Of a stretch of 64,000 nt of DNA, positions 1-12,619 are shown one piece after another. The stretch lies in contig NC_134116.1 of the NCBI RefSeq assembly GCF_040939455.1, positions 74,045,900 through 74,109,899 on the forward strand, given 5' to 3'. The notes below the pieces were generated by a model that was not told the origin of the DNA, did not search any database, and saw only the letters and a program-made list of their open reading frames with translations. This DNA is from Microcebus murinus (lineage: Eukaryota; Chordata; Mammalia; Primates; Cheirogaleidae). The number at the start of each line of letters is the position of its first letter. Positions within the stretch are counted from its first letter, which is position 1. Position numbers and translations under genes: made by a program.

Positions 1-363
1 TGTATATATTCTGCTACTATAATATTAATAGAAGAGTTACAAGGATAAAAAGGAAATAAAACAAAAAGACAACCCTCTCAAAAAAAACAAATCACCAGTA
101 GCCCCTTTATGTAATATTAAAAAAATTTAGAAAGAGCTGGATAGAGTTTCTAGCTTCCTTGCTCCACTCTGCTCCCACAGGCCAAATACCAATGCAGAGG
201 ACAAAGCAGGTCTCACCCTTATGCCTCTTTTAAAGGTAAGAAAGCCTTCCAAAAAGTCATCAGTATATTTCTCCTAATATCCCACTGGCCAAAACTATAC
301 CACATGTTCATTCCTAAACCAATCACTACTAGAAGTAAAATTACTATGACTGGTTTAGGTCAC

Positions 364-516
364 AGATTCTCAAACCTGCAACATACAAGAATCATGTAGC
401 GGTTTCTAAAACTTATTGATTACCTGAGCCCTCTCCCTGAGATTCTGATTTAATTGACCTGGTATCAGCCCTTAGCACTGGCATTTACTTTTAAATTCCC
501 GAGGTGCTTTTTAATG
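364..516 (+). mobile_element. MER5A-type hAT-Charlie MITE
   Basis: The segment runs from 'agattctcaaacctgcaaca' through a 'gagattctgattta' motif to 'cgaggtgct'. This is the order of motifs in MER5A (hAT, nonautonomous), strongly diverged. It lies in USPL1 intron 5. Confidence 0.6.
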
Positions 517-766
517 CATAGCAAAGGATGAAAATGTGGAAAGTACTGGAGAAGGAACCAATGATGTACTTCCTATGTATTCTGGTTCTGAGAACTGCAC
601 CCACTCTCAAGAGGCAGAACACCAGCCTGCATATTTATATGGAGTATCTCTGCCCAATGATGATTTAGTCACTGGTTCCACATCAAACTACCCAGATTCT
701 CTCTCCCAAGAATATAATCATCCAAACAATACCTATCCTTATGATGTACATATTTCTATATGGTAG
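515..766 (+). other. Unidentified 84-codon open frame in USPL1 intron 5
   Basis: The frame is open from 515 to a TAG at 766 and includes VESTGEGTNDVLPMYSGSEN. It has no internal ATG near its start. It is antisense to USPL1 just downstream of exon 5 and directly follows a MER5A. I do not recognise the protein and no splice sites stand out. A frame of this length is expected by chance in 64 kb, though it could be a piece of a processed pseudogene. Confidence 0.15.
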
Positions 767-801
767 ATGAGCAATACAGTTAAGTTACACCAATTACTTA
801 C

Positions 802-915
802 CTAATGCGCACCTAAGCTGAGGCTGAAGTCTAACAAAAATTTTATCTCTGACTTCATTCAGAGAGGTGTCTATCTCCGCATATATTTCTGAAGCAAGTT
901 TTTGACCATCTCCAT
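802..915 (-). CDS. USPL1: USPL1 exon 5, residues 282-318
   Basis: The acceptor TTTTTTAG precedes 915 and a strong GTAAGT donor follows 802. The 114 nt exon takes one base from exon 4 to complete an Asp codon. It reads DGDGQKLASEIYAEIDTSLN then EVRDKIFVRLQPQLRCALG, continuing the USPL1 peptidase domain with a mostly helical, charged segment. It ends in phase 1, so the next codon is completed in an exon left of the window. The exon is too short to appear as a free-standing ORF and was found by reading the minus strand for the expected continuation. Exons 4 and 5 together show the gene is not a pseudogene over this part. Confidence 0.93.
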
Positions 916-916
916 C

Positions 917-1976
917 TAAAAAATATATACATTATAAATTCCTCATCAATGCACATCTTTCCATAGAAAACTGAGACATTAATAAGACCAAAAGTTTATC
1001 AGAGTCAAAACGTTTTACAAAGAGGCAAAAAGCAAAACACAGAACTTCCTTAATTATTCCTCCTCTGTGGTATCTTGTATCTTAATATTTATTATCAGCA
1101 CAAAAGCATTAGTACCTACTGCCTGGGTAAAATCTCAGTGAAAGCCTTTTTCATCCAATAATCACAGGCCCTAGTATTAATAAAATAGCTAACCTTTCAG
1201 ATATTGTACATCTCTGGAACAGCCGAAGCTATCTCTTTATGTGCTATGATTACTTATGCTAGAAACAGCATCGTTTATTCTACTTTGTGTAACTTCTACT
1301 GAACTTAGCTAGGCTATAAGAACAGATAAATTTATAAGGAATCTTAATGAAATTATGATTCTTTCCCAAACTATTTGGTATTTTTCCCTCCTATGTCTTT
1401 TCTGACGGATATGGGTGGTCTTCAGTGGCATCATAGTGTTTATGTCATTCCATATCCTGCTTTGTCCACATATATTTGCTTCATTAAAAACTCTGCAGGC
1501 TATTACACTGTGTCTGAAACAGCATTATTAATCACTCCCCCATTGCTAGACATTTGTTTCTTTTTTTCACTATTATAAATACCACTGTTATAAACATCTT
1601 TGGGCAAATATCTGCCCATGCTTTTGATCACTTTAGAGTAGAAGTCCTCAAAATGGAATTATCATGACAAGAAACTATCCAACATTAATAAGAAAATTAT
1701 TTTGAATAAAAGCCTCCGTATCATCTGACTCTAGTCACTCTTAAGCCATAAATGGATCTTTTCACTCAAATCTCTTATAAATAAATAATTCATACAGCCT
1801 GATCACATGCTGCTTATATATTTCACTAATGAAAATATGTGTATCCTCCTGTAATATGAAATAGGCATTAACCAGAATTTTGTTAACCATGGCAAAAAAG
1901 AAAATTTACAGTGCAAAGGAGTGCAGCTCAAATATAATTAACAACCAGCTTATAAAAACTATAACTAGTTTTTACA
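917..1976. other. USPL1 intron 4, unremarkable stretch
   Basis: AT-rich intronic sequence. I see no gene or assignable repeat; the 67-codon plus-strand frame at 1375 looks like chance. Confidence 0.5.
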
Positions 1977-2285
1977 GGTCACACCTGTAACCCTAGCACT
2001 CTGGGAGGCAGAGGTAGGAGGATCATTGAGCTCGAGACCAGCCTGAGCAACAGTGAGACCCTGTCTCTACTAAAAAAATAGAAAGAAATAAATTAGCAGG
2101 ACAACTAAAAATATATAGAAAAAAATTAGCTAGGCATGGTGGTGCACGCCTGTAGTCCCAGCTACCTGGAAGGCTGAGGCAGGAGGATTGCCTTGAGCCC
2201 AGGAGTTTGAGGTTGCTGTGAGCTAGGCTTATATCACGGCACTCTAGCCAGGGTAACAGAGTGAGACTGTTTCCAAAAAAAAAAA
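1977..2285 (+). mobile_element. Alu, 5' truncated, diverged
   Basis: Begins inside the left monomer ('cacctgtaaccctagcactc'), includes both monomers and ends in an A tail. The first ~15 bases of Alu are missing. It is older than the lemur-specific copies. Confidence 0.85.
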
Positions 2286-2589
2286 CTACAATTATTGTGT
2301 AAAAAGATAAAAATATAAAATTAAAATTAATTTCAACATTGAATTGTTGTTGTTCTGCAACAATAAACTGAACAACTATCACCTACTCAACATTGGGGTT
2401 CCTGTAATTATAGAAAACAGAGAGAAAACTCAAAGGCGAAAATGTCTGAGAAATCAATTTTTAAAATTGCACAAGTTGCAAATGAGTAACACATTTAAAA
2501 AAATTCAGTTTCAACAGAACTCAATTGAAACAAAATATTTCTTACCTAACAAAATTATTTTAAACATTTATGCCGTAAGGTAACTGGTT

Positions 2590-3100
2590 AGAATGCCTGG
2601 AAATTTTCTTCTACATAATGAAAACAGAATTATATGTTGGTAAAACCCTTTTGAAAAGCCCTTCAGCAAGACCCTAAATATTCATATTTTAATATCCCTC
2701 CTAGGATATTAATCAACAATGGATTTAAAAGATATATGGATATTTGCCTGGTGTTAATTCATAATAGCAAACTTGGTCAGCAGCCTGAATGGTCAACAAT
2801 GGGGGAGCAACGTGCAGGATCCATATAAAAGACTGCATGACCAAAGTCATGCTTTCTAGTACATTAAAGAAAGCTTGGTATGATGATGTCATGTCTGTCA
2901 AAAAAATATATGCACAAGATCAGAAAAGAAAATATACCAAGATACTTCCACCAAATATGTTGAATAAAGGTAAGGATTCTTAACAAGTTAGCAAGACTTA
3001 AAAAGTTGCCATAATTAAAATAGTGTAGATGCAGGGATAGAAAAAGTGTCCAAGAGAACAAAATTGAGAGTTAAGGAATAGTGGCACACACATATGGAAT
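2590..3100. other. Intron 4, possible old L1-related sequence
   Basis: Phrases such as 'ttaattcataatagcaaact' resemble the 3' part of L1 ORF2, but divergence is too high for a firm call. The small open frames on both strands here are not convincing. Confidence 0.3.
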
Positions 3101-3109
3101 GTTAATGTG

Positions 3110-3492
3110 ACAAAGGTGGCATGACAGATCAATTGAGGAAAAAAAAGTAGAGCTGTTTAATAGACTGGCTATGCAAATGGGGAAAAAAAGGATCCTTACC
3201 TCACACCATACATAAATATTAACTCCAGCTGAATTAAAAATTTCAAAGTCAAAGCAAAACTTTATCCATTTTTCAGTGAAAATACAGATAAATGACTTTT
3301 TGATCTTGGGAAAAGGAAAGATTTTTTTTTTTTTTTTTTTGAGACAGAGTCTCGCTTGTTGCCCAGGCTATAGTGAGTGCCGTGGCGTCAGCCTAGCTCA
3401 TAGCAACCTCAAACTCCTGGACTCAAGTAATCCTTCTGCCTCAGCCTCCCGAGTAGCTGGGACTACAGGCATGTGCCACCATGCCCGGCTAA

Positions 3493-3527
<35 letters not shown>

Positions 3528-4475
3528 TAGTTGGCCAATTAATTTCTTTCTATTTATAGTAGAGACGGGGTCTCGCTCTTGCTCAGGCTGGTTTCGAACT
3601 CCTGACCTTGAGCAATCCGCCCGCCTCGGCCTCCCAGAGTGCTAGGATTACAGGCGTGAGCCACCGCGCCCGGCCAGGAAAGATTTCTTTTAAAAGCCAC
3701 AAACATTACTAGTTCCAAAAGGAAAGCTAAATACTTCATTATAAATTAAGACAACTTTTAAAAAGTAAAAACATAAGCCACAAATTGGGAGAAGATTCAG
3801 CAACATTTATCTGACATAAAAATAGCAAAAATGATGTACAAAAACTCATATAAATCAATAAGAACATGACAATCAACAGAACAAACAGGGATAAGACACA
3901 AAGAATCACTTCCTAGAAGAGAGAACAAATATGATCAACATAAACATGAAGAGCCAACAAATTCTCTAAAATCTGGGAAAGGCAAATCAAGATCACAGAT
4001 CATTTTACCCCACTTAATTTAAGCAAAAATCTCACAAGTATGAAAATAATCAAGAAACAATATACAGATCCAGAAGATGTCTTACACACTGTTAACAGGA
4101 GTATTAACTGGTACAACCACTTTAGAAGACAACTGCCATCATCTTCTAAATGTGGACTCAGACATGATTTGGCAATTCCATTCATATGGTATACACTGAA
4201 GGGAAATGCTTGTACCATGACCCAGGAGGAGCCCTGCCCAAGAATGGTCATAGCAGTAGGATTCATTATGGCAAAAAATAACCCAATTGACCACTGACAG
4301 GTGGATGAATAAACAAACTGGTATTATTTACCAAATGGAAATATTATGGAGCAATAAAAATCAATGAAGTACGAGCAGCTTCAAAGATAAATCTTTACAA
4401 AAATAAAAACAAAGGTCCCAGAAGACATGCTGCATGACATCCTTCTTATAAAGGTCAAAAGAAACTAAATGAGGC
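3110..4475 (+). mobile_element. Ancient L1 ORF2 fragment split by an Alu
   Basis: Sense-strand similarity to the L1 ORF2 C-terminal region: 'ttacctcacaccatacataa' before the Alu and 'gatttggcaattccattca' and 'tattatggagcaataaaaa' after it. Stops are frequent, so it is dead. The Alu at 3322-3675 lies inside it. Confidence 0.7.
3322..3675 (-). mobile_element. Lemur-type Alu, antisense, with (TA)n linker
   Basis: Full length, starting with a T run at 3322 and ending 'ccgcgcccggcc'. It is flanked by 'aggaaagatt' on both sides. The middle linker has expanded to a TA tract at 3491-3529. Confidence 0.95.
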
Positions 4476-4481
4476 ACACTA

Positions 4482-5214
4482 CAGTAGTCCTTCATCTGCG
4501 GTTTTACTTTCTGTGGTTTCAGTTACCCTCAAGTCAACCACAGTCTGAAAATATTAAATGGAACATTCTAGAAATAAACAATTCTTAAGTTTTAAATTTC
4601 ATGCCATTCTGAGTACTATAATAAAATCATACACCTTCCTGCTCTGTTCCATCCATTAAGTGAATCCTCCCTTTGTCCAGAGTATCCATGCTGTCTACAC
4701 TCCCCGCCCATGAGTCACTTAGCAGCCTTCTAGATTATCAGATTGACCATGAAGGTATTGCAGTACTTGTGTTCAAGTCATTATTTGACTTAATAATGGC
4801 CTCAAGGTGCAATAGTAGTGATGCTGGTAATTCAGATATGCCAAAGAGAAGTCGTAAAGTGCTTCCTTTAAGTGAAAAAGTGAAAGTTCTTGACTTAATA
4901 AGGAAAGAAAAAAAATCACATGCTGATGTTACTAAGGTCTACAGTAAGAACGAATCTCTTTTCTATAAAATTGTGAAGAAGGAAAAAGAATTGATGCTAG
5001 TTTTGCTGTCGCATCTCCAACTGCAAAAGTTACAGCCACAATGCATGGTAAGTGCTTAGTTAATACAGAAAAGGTATTAAATTTGTGGTTGGAAGACATA
5101 AACAGAAACATGTTCCAATTGATGGCAAGGAGTTGAGCCAGATTAATCTTAACTAAACTTGATCGTTAAGTATGCATATACAGGAGAAAACAGTATATAT
5201 TAGGTTCAGTACTA
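4482..5214 (+). pseudogene. Tigger (pogo-type, Tc1/mariner superfamily) transposon with transposase relic
   Basis: Starts at a TA with 'cagtagtccttcatctgcgg', a known Tigger end. It contains the N-terminal part of a pogo/CENP-B-like transposase: MPKRSRKVLPLSEKVKVLDL and the following helix-turn-helix region at about 4837-4985. After KKEKE the frame shifts and the remainder is missing through an internal deletion, so the gene is dead. It ends at 'gttcagtacta', short of its own terminal inverted repeat. It is intronic in USPL1, on the opposite strand. Confidence 0.85.
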
Positions 5215-5395
5215 TTTGTCCCTCCTTATCTGTGGGGATTACCTTCCAAGATCGCCAGTGAATGCTTGAAACTTCAGGTAGTACTGAACCCTTTACATAC
5301 TATATTTTTACCTATACATACATAACTATAATCGGGTTTAATTTATAAATTAGGCACAACTATTGTGATGAGAGATTTTGGGGGGTTGGAGAATT
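5215..5395 (-). mobile_element. Second Tigger end, inverted relative to the first
   Basis: The segment 'cctccttatctgtggggatt' through 'tagtactgaacccttt' to 'ttataaattaggcaca' is the right end of the same Tigger type, reading opposite to the element at 4482. The two meet tail-to-tail. Confidence 0.7.
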
Positions 5396-5506
5396 ATGGG
5401 TGACTTATTTTTCATTCCGATTTTCAATATAAACACTTAAAATTTTACTTTGATGGAATCTATGATGACCACTATTATCCTGATAGGCTATAAGAAACAA
5501 CCACAG

Positions 5507-5838
5507 GCTGGGCGCGGTGGCTCATGCCTGTAATCCTAGCACTCTGGGAGGCCGAGGCGGGCGGATTGCTCAAGGTCAGGAGTTCGAAACCAGCCCGAGC
5601 AAGAGCAAGACCCCGTCTCTACTATAAATATAAACAAATTAATTGGCCAACTAATATATATAGAAAAAATTAGCCGGGCATGGTGGCGCATGCCTGTAGT
5701 CCCAGCTACTCAGGAGGCTGAGGCAGGAGGATTGCTTGAGCCCAGGAGTTTGAGGTTGCTGTCAGCTAGGCTGACGCCACGGCACTCACTCTAGCCTGGG
5801 CAACAAAGCGAGACTCTGTCTCAAAAAAAAAAAAAAAC
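5507..5838 (+). mobile_element. Lemur-type Alu
   Basis: Full-length, young-looking copy with a perfect 15 bp TSD 'aagaaacaaccacag' (5492-5506 and 5839-5853). Confidence 0.97.
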
Positions 5839-6067
5839 AAGAAACAACCACAGCCTCTCCTTTAGTTTTTGAAAAAGATTGCCTTTGGGAAGTTGTGATA
5901 ATATAACTGGTGTTACCACAAGCTTCATGATACTGTCCTTGGGCTCCCTGCTTCCAGATCTCTACATAAAACAGAAGCTACCAATGGCATCTTTCCCACA
6001 TGCTGTGAGACAAACTGCAACATTAACATCTTTAAGAATTAAAGAGAAATAAAATATTAGTGCCGAC

Positions 6068-6680
6068 CTTTAACTCCATCCAATTGCTTCTCACACAAAA
6101 GCTTGTTTGCTTGATTATATTTTGTGAACAGCTGCCAGAATACAGATTCCTCCTTAGAGCACAGTTCAGTCACAGTGTTCTTTAGTCTTTCTGAGTGCAC
6201 CAAAGCTGATAGGATACAATCTAACCAACAGAGAGCATAAGCATTTTTCCACTGGACACACAAAGTCTGCTGAAATGATGTAAATTTGCTCTCCAATGGC
6301 ATTTCCAGTTCAGATGTATATTCTTCGTTTTGAGGGGAAATTCCCCCAGTTCCAGAGACATCAATTGTAGTACGATCTTTTTCAGTAGCCACATCAACAA
6401 TATCAGCTTCCAAAATCTCATTCTGCTCCAAGCAATCAGCTGTGCTAATTGGATTTGATGAGCTGTCACCATATACTTCTCCATTATGTTTGCTGTTCGA
6501 AATTTGTTCACCATCAGTAACAATATGATTTCTAGTCTTTTTGGAATTTGCTAAAAGAAGTAAATCTTTACAGCTGGTTTCCAAGATCTTTCTTTTTTGA
6601 GGCTTACTCGGAGTGTGACACTCTTCCGAATCAGGAGAAATTAGGTTATTAAGTGATTTAGAGCCCAAAGGATAGATGCA
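6068..6680 (-). CDS. USPL1: USPL1 exon 4, residues 77-281, with the catalytic cysteine box
   Basis: The 613 nt exon opens after a TTTTTAG acceptor at 6681 with codons for CIYPLGSKSLNNLISPD and ends GGAGTTAAAG before donor GTCGGC at 6067-6062. The first ~130 residues are low-conservation, polar linker. They are followed by the start of the C98 peptidase domain, CVQWKNAYALCWLDCILSAL. By my count the nucleophile in ALCWLD is residue 227. The human residue is Cys236, and the shift matches an apparent 9-residue in-frame deletion in the linker after SSSNP. The domain continues to LFTKYNQAN and QLDGVK. The donor has C at +3, which is unusual, but keeps G at -1 and +5. The catalytic His and Asp lie in exons outside the window. 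Confidence 0.95.
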
Positions 6681-6800
6681 CTAAAAAGAAAAAAATAAAA
6701 TAATAAAAACTACAAATATTCAAATAAGCTCAAGTTTTACTTTACAGTTTCTGTATCATGGAAAATATGTATAGGATTTTAGCATTAATTTGACATGGCG

Positions 6801-7125
<325 letters not shown>

Positions 7126-7315
7126 ATTTGACATGGCGTGTTTTTACCCACCTAAATCTGAACTAGAGACAAACACAACTATTTAAATAAAAAATTTGGC
7201 CCCCAAAAGAACAATTTTTCCTAGTTAATTTGAACAATCAAGGGTTTACCCTGAGTTACACAAGGAAAGCTAACAAAGAAAACACATATTATGGCTTCAA
7301 TAAAAAATCTAATGT

Positions 7316-7657
<342 letters not shown>

Positions 7658-7832
7658 AAAAAATCTAATGTCAAGTAAATTTAAAATTTTCAACAATGTA
7701 AAGAAACACTCTATAATGAAATGTTGGGACAGACACACTGCATAACACTAAAAATTTGAAAAGTATTTTCAAATTTAAAACTATCCTATATTTTGAAACT
7801 GAATATGTATCTGAGAGCACTACTGCTCTTTT

Positions 7833-7922
7833 GATTTTTTTTTTTTTTAAGCGACATGATCTATGTTGCCCAGATTGGTAGCAAACTTCTGGCTCAAGTG
7901 ATCCTCCTGCCTCAGCCCCAGC
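7833..7922 (-). mobile_element. Free or truncated Alu monomer
   Basis: A T run followed by 'gttgcccagattggtagcaa' and 'tcctcctgcctcagcccca'. About 90 bp of the antisense 3' half of an old monomer. Confidence 0.65.
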
Positions 7923-8129
7923 TATAGTTCCACATCCTTATTGGGTTTAGAGTCAAACTGGCCAAATTTTAATGACCTTGTCAAATCTTACTGCATTAAT
8001 ACAATTTCAGCCAAATATAAAAAATGTAAACAAATCAATAATCAGTGAATCTTTCCTAAATTTACAAACTACCAGAATATTTTTATAAGATAAATTCAAG
8101 AAATCTATGTACTAAATGCCTTCATTTAA

Positions 8130-8583
<454 letters not shown>

Positions 8584-8611
8584 AAAGAAATAATAAAATA
8601 CGCCCTCTTTT

Positions 8612-9105
8612 ACACAAGTATGGTAGACTGCTACCTTGATGGTCCCTAGTGACCTAATAAAGAACTACACCTCCTGGTAATTCATGCCATCCCATAGACT
8701 CAGCTTGGCCATGTGACTAGCTTTGATGGGACATTAGCACACATTATGCCCATGGAAGCCTGACGGGCACTGGCTCACTGGGCTTGTCCTCTTGGAGGCC
8801 TTATGGAACACTCCTTCTCAGTCTCAGCTCTTATGCTATGAAGAGCCCAATGAGCATCATAGAAAGATACCCTCATGGAAAAGAACTGAAACCCCTGGCT
8901 GACTTCTTGAGCAGAAATCCCAGCCAGCAGCTAATATCAACTGCCAGGCATGTGGACATTTCAGTTGTCCCAGCCAATATCGTGTGAAGTATAAGAATTG
9001 TGTTGTCAACCCTCAGAATCATGAGAATAAATGAAGCCATTAACATCTGTAAGCCACTAAGTTTCAAGGTGATTCCTTTCACAGCAACAGATAAATGAAA
9101 TGCAG
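8612..9105 (+). mobile_element. Ancient LTR-like interspersed repeat
   Basis: Ends with a characteristic 'taagccactaagtttcaagg' and 'cagcaacagataaatga'. The same repeat type occurs at 35150. I believe it is an old MaLR/ERVL-type solo LTR, but the family name is not certain. No retroviral gene is present. Confidence 0.5.
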
Positions 9106-9369
9106 TAAATCCCCTCATGTAGCTTCTTCTATACAATTGAACACTACACTCATAATACTGCACTTATGAAATTTTTTAGTGTAAACAGAAAAGTTCTAGA
9201 TTCTTCTATTAACATACATAACATATTCTTCTAGCTACATAGTCATCAACTAATAATCTGACTGACCATCAACTTTATTCCTTGAGATTATATCCTAGAT
9301 TCTATCATGTCAGAAAACTGAGAATACTTTAAAACCAATAGCAATAACTGTGTATTCAAAGTATCGCAA

Positions 9370-9903
9370 AAAGGAACATATCTAAAAAAAAACTGAAAGT
9401 AGGATCTCACAGAGATATCTGCAAACCCATGTTCATTACAGCATTATTCAAAGACCCCAAAACTGGAAGCAACTCAAATACCTGCAGACAGGTGAATGGA
9501 TAAAGAAAATGTGGTGTATAAATACAGTTCAGTATTACTCAGCCTTAAAAATGAAGAAAATCCTGTTACATGCTACAACATGATGAACCTTGAGGACATT
9601 ATGCTAAGTGAAACAAGCTAGTCACAAAAAAAGATAAATACTGTATGATTCCATTTACATGAGATACTTAGAGTAGTCAGATTCAGAGAAACAGAAGTAG
9701 AATGGTGGCTGCCAGGGGATATGGAGGAGGAAAATGAAAAATAGTTGTTAAATGGGTATAGAGTTTCAGTTTTGCTAAGATAAAAAAATGTCCTACAGAT
9801 CTGTTATGCAACAATATGAATATACCTAATACTTCTGAACTCTCCACTTAAAAATGGTTATGATTATAAATTTTGTGTTTTTTACAACTTAAAAATTAAA
9901 AAT
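9370..9903 (+). mobile_element. Old L1 3' end, sense
   Basis: ORF2 end motifs 'aatggataaagaaaatgtgg' and 'attactcagccttaaaaatg' followed by an L1M-like 3' UTR ('tggctgccaggggatatgga'). Many stops; inactive. Confidence 0.85.
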
Positions 9904-10232
9904 AGGCCAGGAGTGGTGGCTCACGCCTGTAATCCTAGCACTCTGGGAGGCCGAGGCAGGCAGATACTTTGAACTCAAGAGTTTGAGACCAGCTGAGCAA
10001 GAGTGAGACCCTGTCTCTACTAAAAAAATAGAAAGAAATTAGCTGGACAACTAAAAAATATATATATATAAAAAATTAGCCAGGCATTGTGGCCCACGCC
10101 TATAGTCCCAGCTACTCGGGATGCTGAGCCAGGAGAATCACTTGAGCACAGGAATTTGAGGTTGCTGTGAGCTAGGCTGACGCCATGGCACTCTAACCTG
10201 GGCAACAGAGTGAGACTCTGTCACAGAAAAAA
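9904..10232 (+). mobile_element. Alu inserted in the L1 tail
   Basis: Complete dimer with an A tail, older than the young lemur type. It sits exactly at the A-rich end of the L1, with 'aaaaattaaaaat' repeated on both sides. Confidence 0.92.
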
Positions 10233-10642
10233 AAAATTAAAAATTAAATTTTGAGGAGGAAAATATTACTGAGAAAAAATTTAAAATAAGAATTTTGTTT
10301 AAGATTCCCAAAAAGCACCAAATCCAGAAATAAAAACCCTTCACCAATCTCAAACAGTCAAGATCATGGTGTACACACCCTACCTGCACCCCTACTTAAT
10401 TAAAAACAATAAAAAACCATAAGGGGCCCTGGGGCTGCAAAACTTAGTAGCCCGGATGGCTTCCACTCACATTTTGCAAATGTCTTCACTGACTTTTCTT
10501 TACATAATCTGTGCTCCCATCAGAGGGCTAATCTACAATATAATTTGACCCTGTCCTGATTTTCTTTTTATAAATTAATGTTTTTAGATCTCTATCTCTT
10601 TATGCCTGATTTTGGCTTCTATTTTCATGTATCACTTTTATA

Positions 10643-10706
10643 GCAATCCGCCCACCTTAGCCTCCCAGAGTGCCAGGATTACAGGTGTGAGCCACCACGC
10701 CCGGCC
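10643..10706 (-). mobile_element. Alu 5'-end fragment, antisense
   Basis: Only about 65 bp of the Alu 5' end remain ('gtgagccaccacgcccggcc'). Retaining the 5' end without the 3' end points to a later deletion. Confidence 0.8.
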
Positions 10707-11034
10707 AGTTTAAAAAAAAAAAAAAAAGACTGAATAATAAAATGCTCCAAAATAAACAGTGAATAATGGACTACTCCTAAAAAAAAAAAAAGGGGGGGGA
10801 TAATTTAAAACTTCCTACTGTTCAAAAACGCACTTGAGTTTCAATTTGGTACTAATTTTGAACCAGAGTCTTGAATATTGGTGTATACAAATCAATCAAG
10901 AAACATTTTATATAAATATCTGATTAAAAGGGTTTTTCCAAAGGGCTGTATACAATTTAATAGCACAGTGGACTCCAAATTGTATAACAGAGCTCTTTAG
11001 AAATTAATTCAAGTTTGCTTTGTTAGTAACTCTA

Positions 11035-11320
11035 CTGATAAAAGGCCAGATAATATTTAGATTTGTGAGCTATACAGTCTCTGTCACAATTACTCAATTC
11101 TGCTGTTGAAGTACAAAAGCAGCCATAGACAATAAAGAAATGATTGAGTATGGCTATGTTCTAATGTGTTCATTTATGAACAGTGAAATCTGAATTTCAT
11201 ACAATTTTTCTGTGTTATAAAAGAGCCGTCTTCCTTTTTTCTCCAACCACTTAAAAAATGTAAAAATCATTCCTAGCTTGTGCATCATAGAAAAGAGTTT
11301 GCTGACTGCTGGTGTAAACC
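11035..11320 (+). mobile_element. hAT-Charlie-type nonautonomous transposon, diverged
   Basis: Contains 'aaaggccagataatatttag', 'cagtctctgtcacaattact' and 'gcagccatagacaat', the order found in the copies at 42737 and 56754. Ends 'gtttgctgactgctgg'. Confidence 0.65.
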
Positions 11321-11759
11321 AATTCACTTTATGAGCTCATATTGCTGATAAAATTTTTTTAAAAAATTAGATCAACAATGAATTACTCAGTTTTTTTAAC
11401 ATTTGCAAACTATATACCTAAAATTCTTGATTATTTTTCCTTATCACTTAAAAAGAATGCTTCAAAAACTAAAAATGCATATAATATACCTAATCTTAAT
11501 AGCCAAAACCTATCTCCTGAGGACAACTTCTCTGTTCTTACAGTCCTTAGCTAAAGAACTCTTCTGAAATATTATATATTGCTCAAAAGAGGAAAAAAAG
11601 TAATTTTTATCTAGAATCAGTAAAATTTATTTTGTCTTTCCAATGTTCCACAACTTTATTTGGAGGTAGTTAATTAGAAAACGCTTTGTATATAGTCTGC
11701 TGTTAGGGACAAACTGTCAAAGCTCCTAAAATTAATTCCTTCCCTTATGCAACAGAGCC

Positions 11760-12610
11760 CATCCCCTGCTCCAGGGATGCCCCTCTAGCCACTTTCCCCT
11801 AATTTTTCCTCTCTACTGGATACAACCAGAATACAATGTGCTCTTAGTTTTTCCCAACTTAAAAACAATCTCCCACAATCAATACTTCCCAATTCTCCTC
11901 CCTCTAACTCCCACCAGGCTTTTATCACTATTACTTCATCCCAACTATTCTCATCAACGTCTCCAAGGACCCCCAGAGCACTCCAGTCAAGGGTGAGTTG
12001 AGCCCTCACTTCCCTAAGCTCTCAGTAGCATTTAATACTAATGACTTCTTCCCTTCCTTCCTTGATTTCCAGGACAATATATGCTCCTTCCTGGTTTTAC
12101 TCCTACCTCACTGTCCACTTCTCAGACTCTACTGTGGTTCTGCTTCATCTCCCCAGCTTATTAATGCTGGAGTGTGCCAAGGCTTAGACTGTGGACTTCT
12201 TCATCCATACTTAGGGCTCAGTTACCTACATGCTCATGACAACCAAATATCTCCAACCTCAAACTTTAACTAATGCGAGATGCATAGATCTGTTTACTCC
12301 ACATACTCACAGATGTTAGTTAGACGTCTCAAGCTTAACTGGTCCTGACCTCTTGGTCTTTCCCCCAAATTTTGTTCTTCCAAGTCTTCTCAATTCATCA
12401 ACTGGCAACTCCATTCCTCTAAGAGTTCAGGTCAAAAATCTTGGAATCAACCTTGCTTCCTCTCTCCAAACCCTTATCCCAATCTTTCAGCAAATCTTGT
12501 TGTCTTTACCTTCAAGAAATACAATACATAGAATCCAACGACACCTCATCCCTTCTTGCCCCTACCCCCTCTCTCTGGAATGCTGCAATTGCATTCAACT
12601 AGTCTGAAGG
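11760..12610 (+). mobile_element. L2 LINE fragment, sense
   Basis: Diverged L2 reverse-transcriptase region: 'ctctcagtagcatttaata' (SAAFDT-like), then 'ggagtgtgccaaggcttaga' (GVPQG-like), then 'aatcttggaatcaaccttgc'. Frames are broken. Confidence 0.6.
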
Positions 12611-12619
12611 GAAAAAAAC

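Noticed and set aside
2023..2382. 119-codon minus-strand frame
   Set aside because: It is the antisense reading of an Alu (typical '[12 protein letters not shown]' and 'CLSLPGSWDYR' peptides).
4673..5059. 128-codon frame taken as a live gene
   Set aside because: It is the truncated, frameshifted N terminus of a Tigger transposase; the catalytic part is gone.
6221..6523. 100-codon minus-strand frame in another register of USPL1 exon 4
   Set aside because: A shadow of the real exon; the correct frame matches USPL1.
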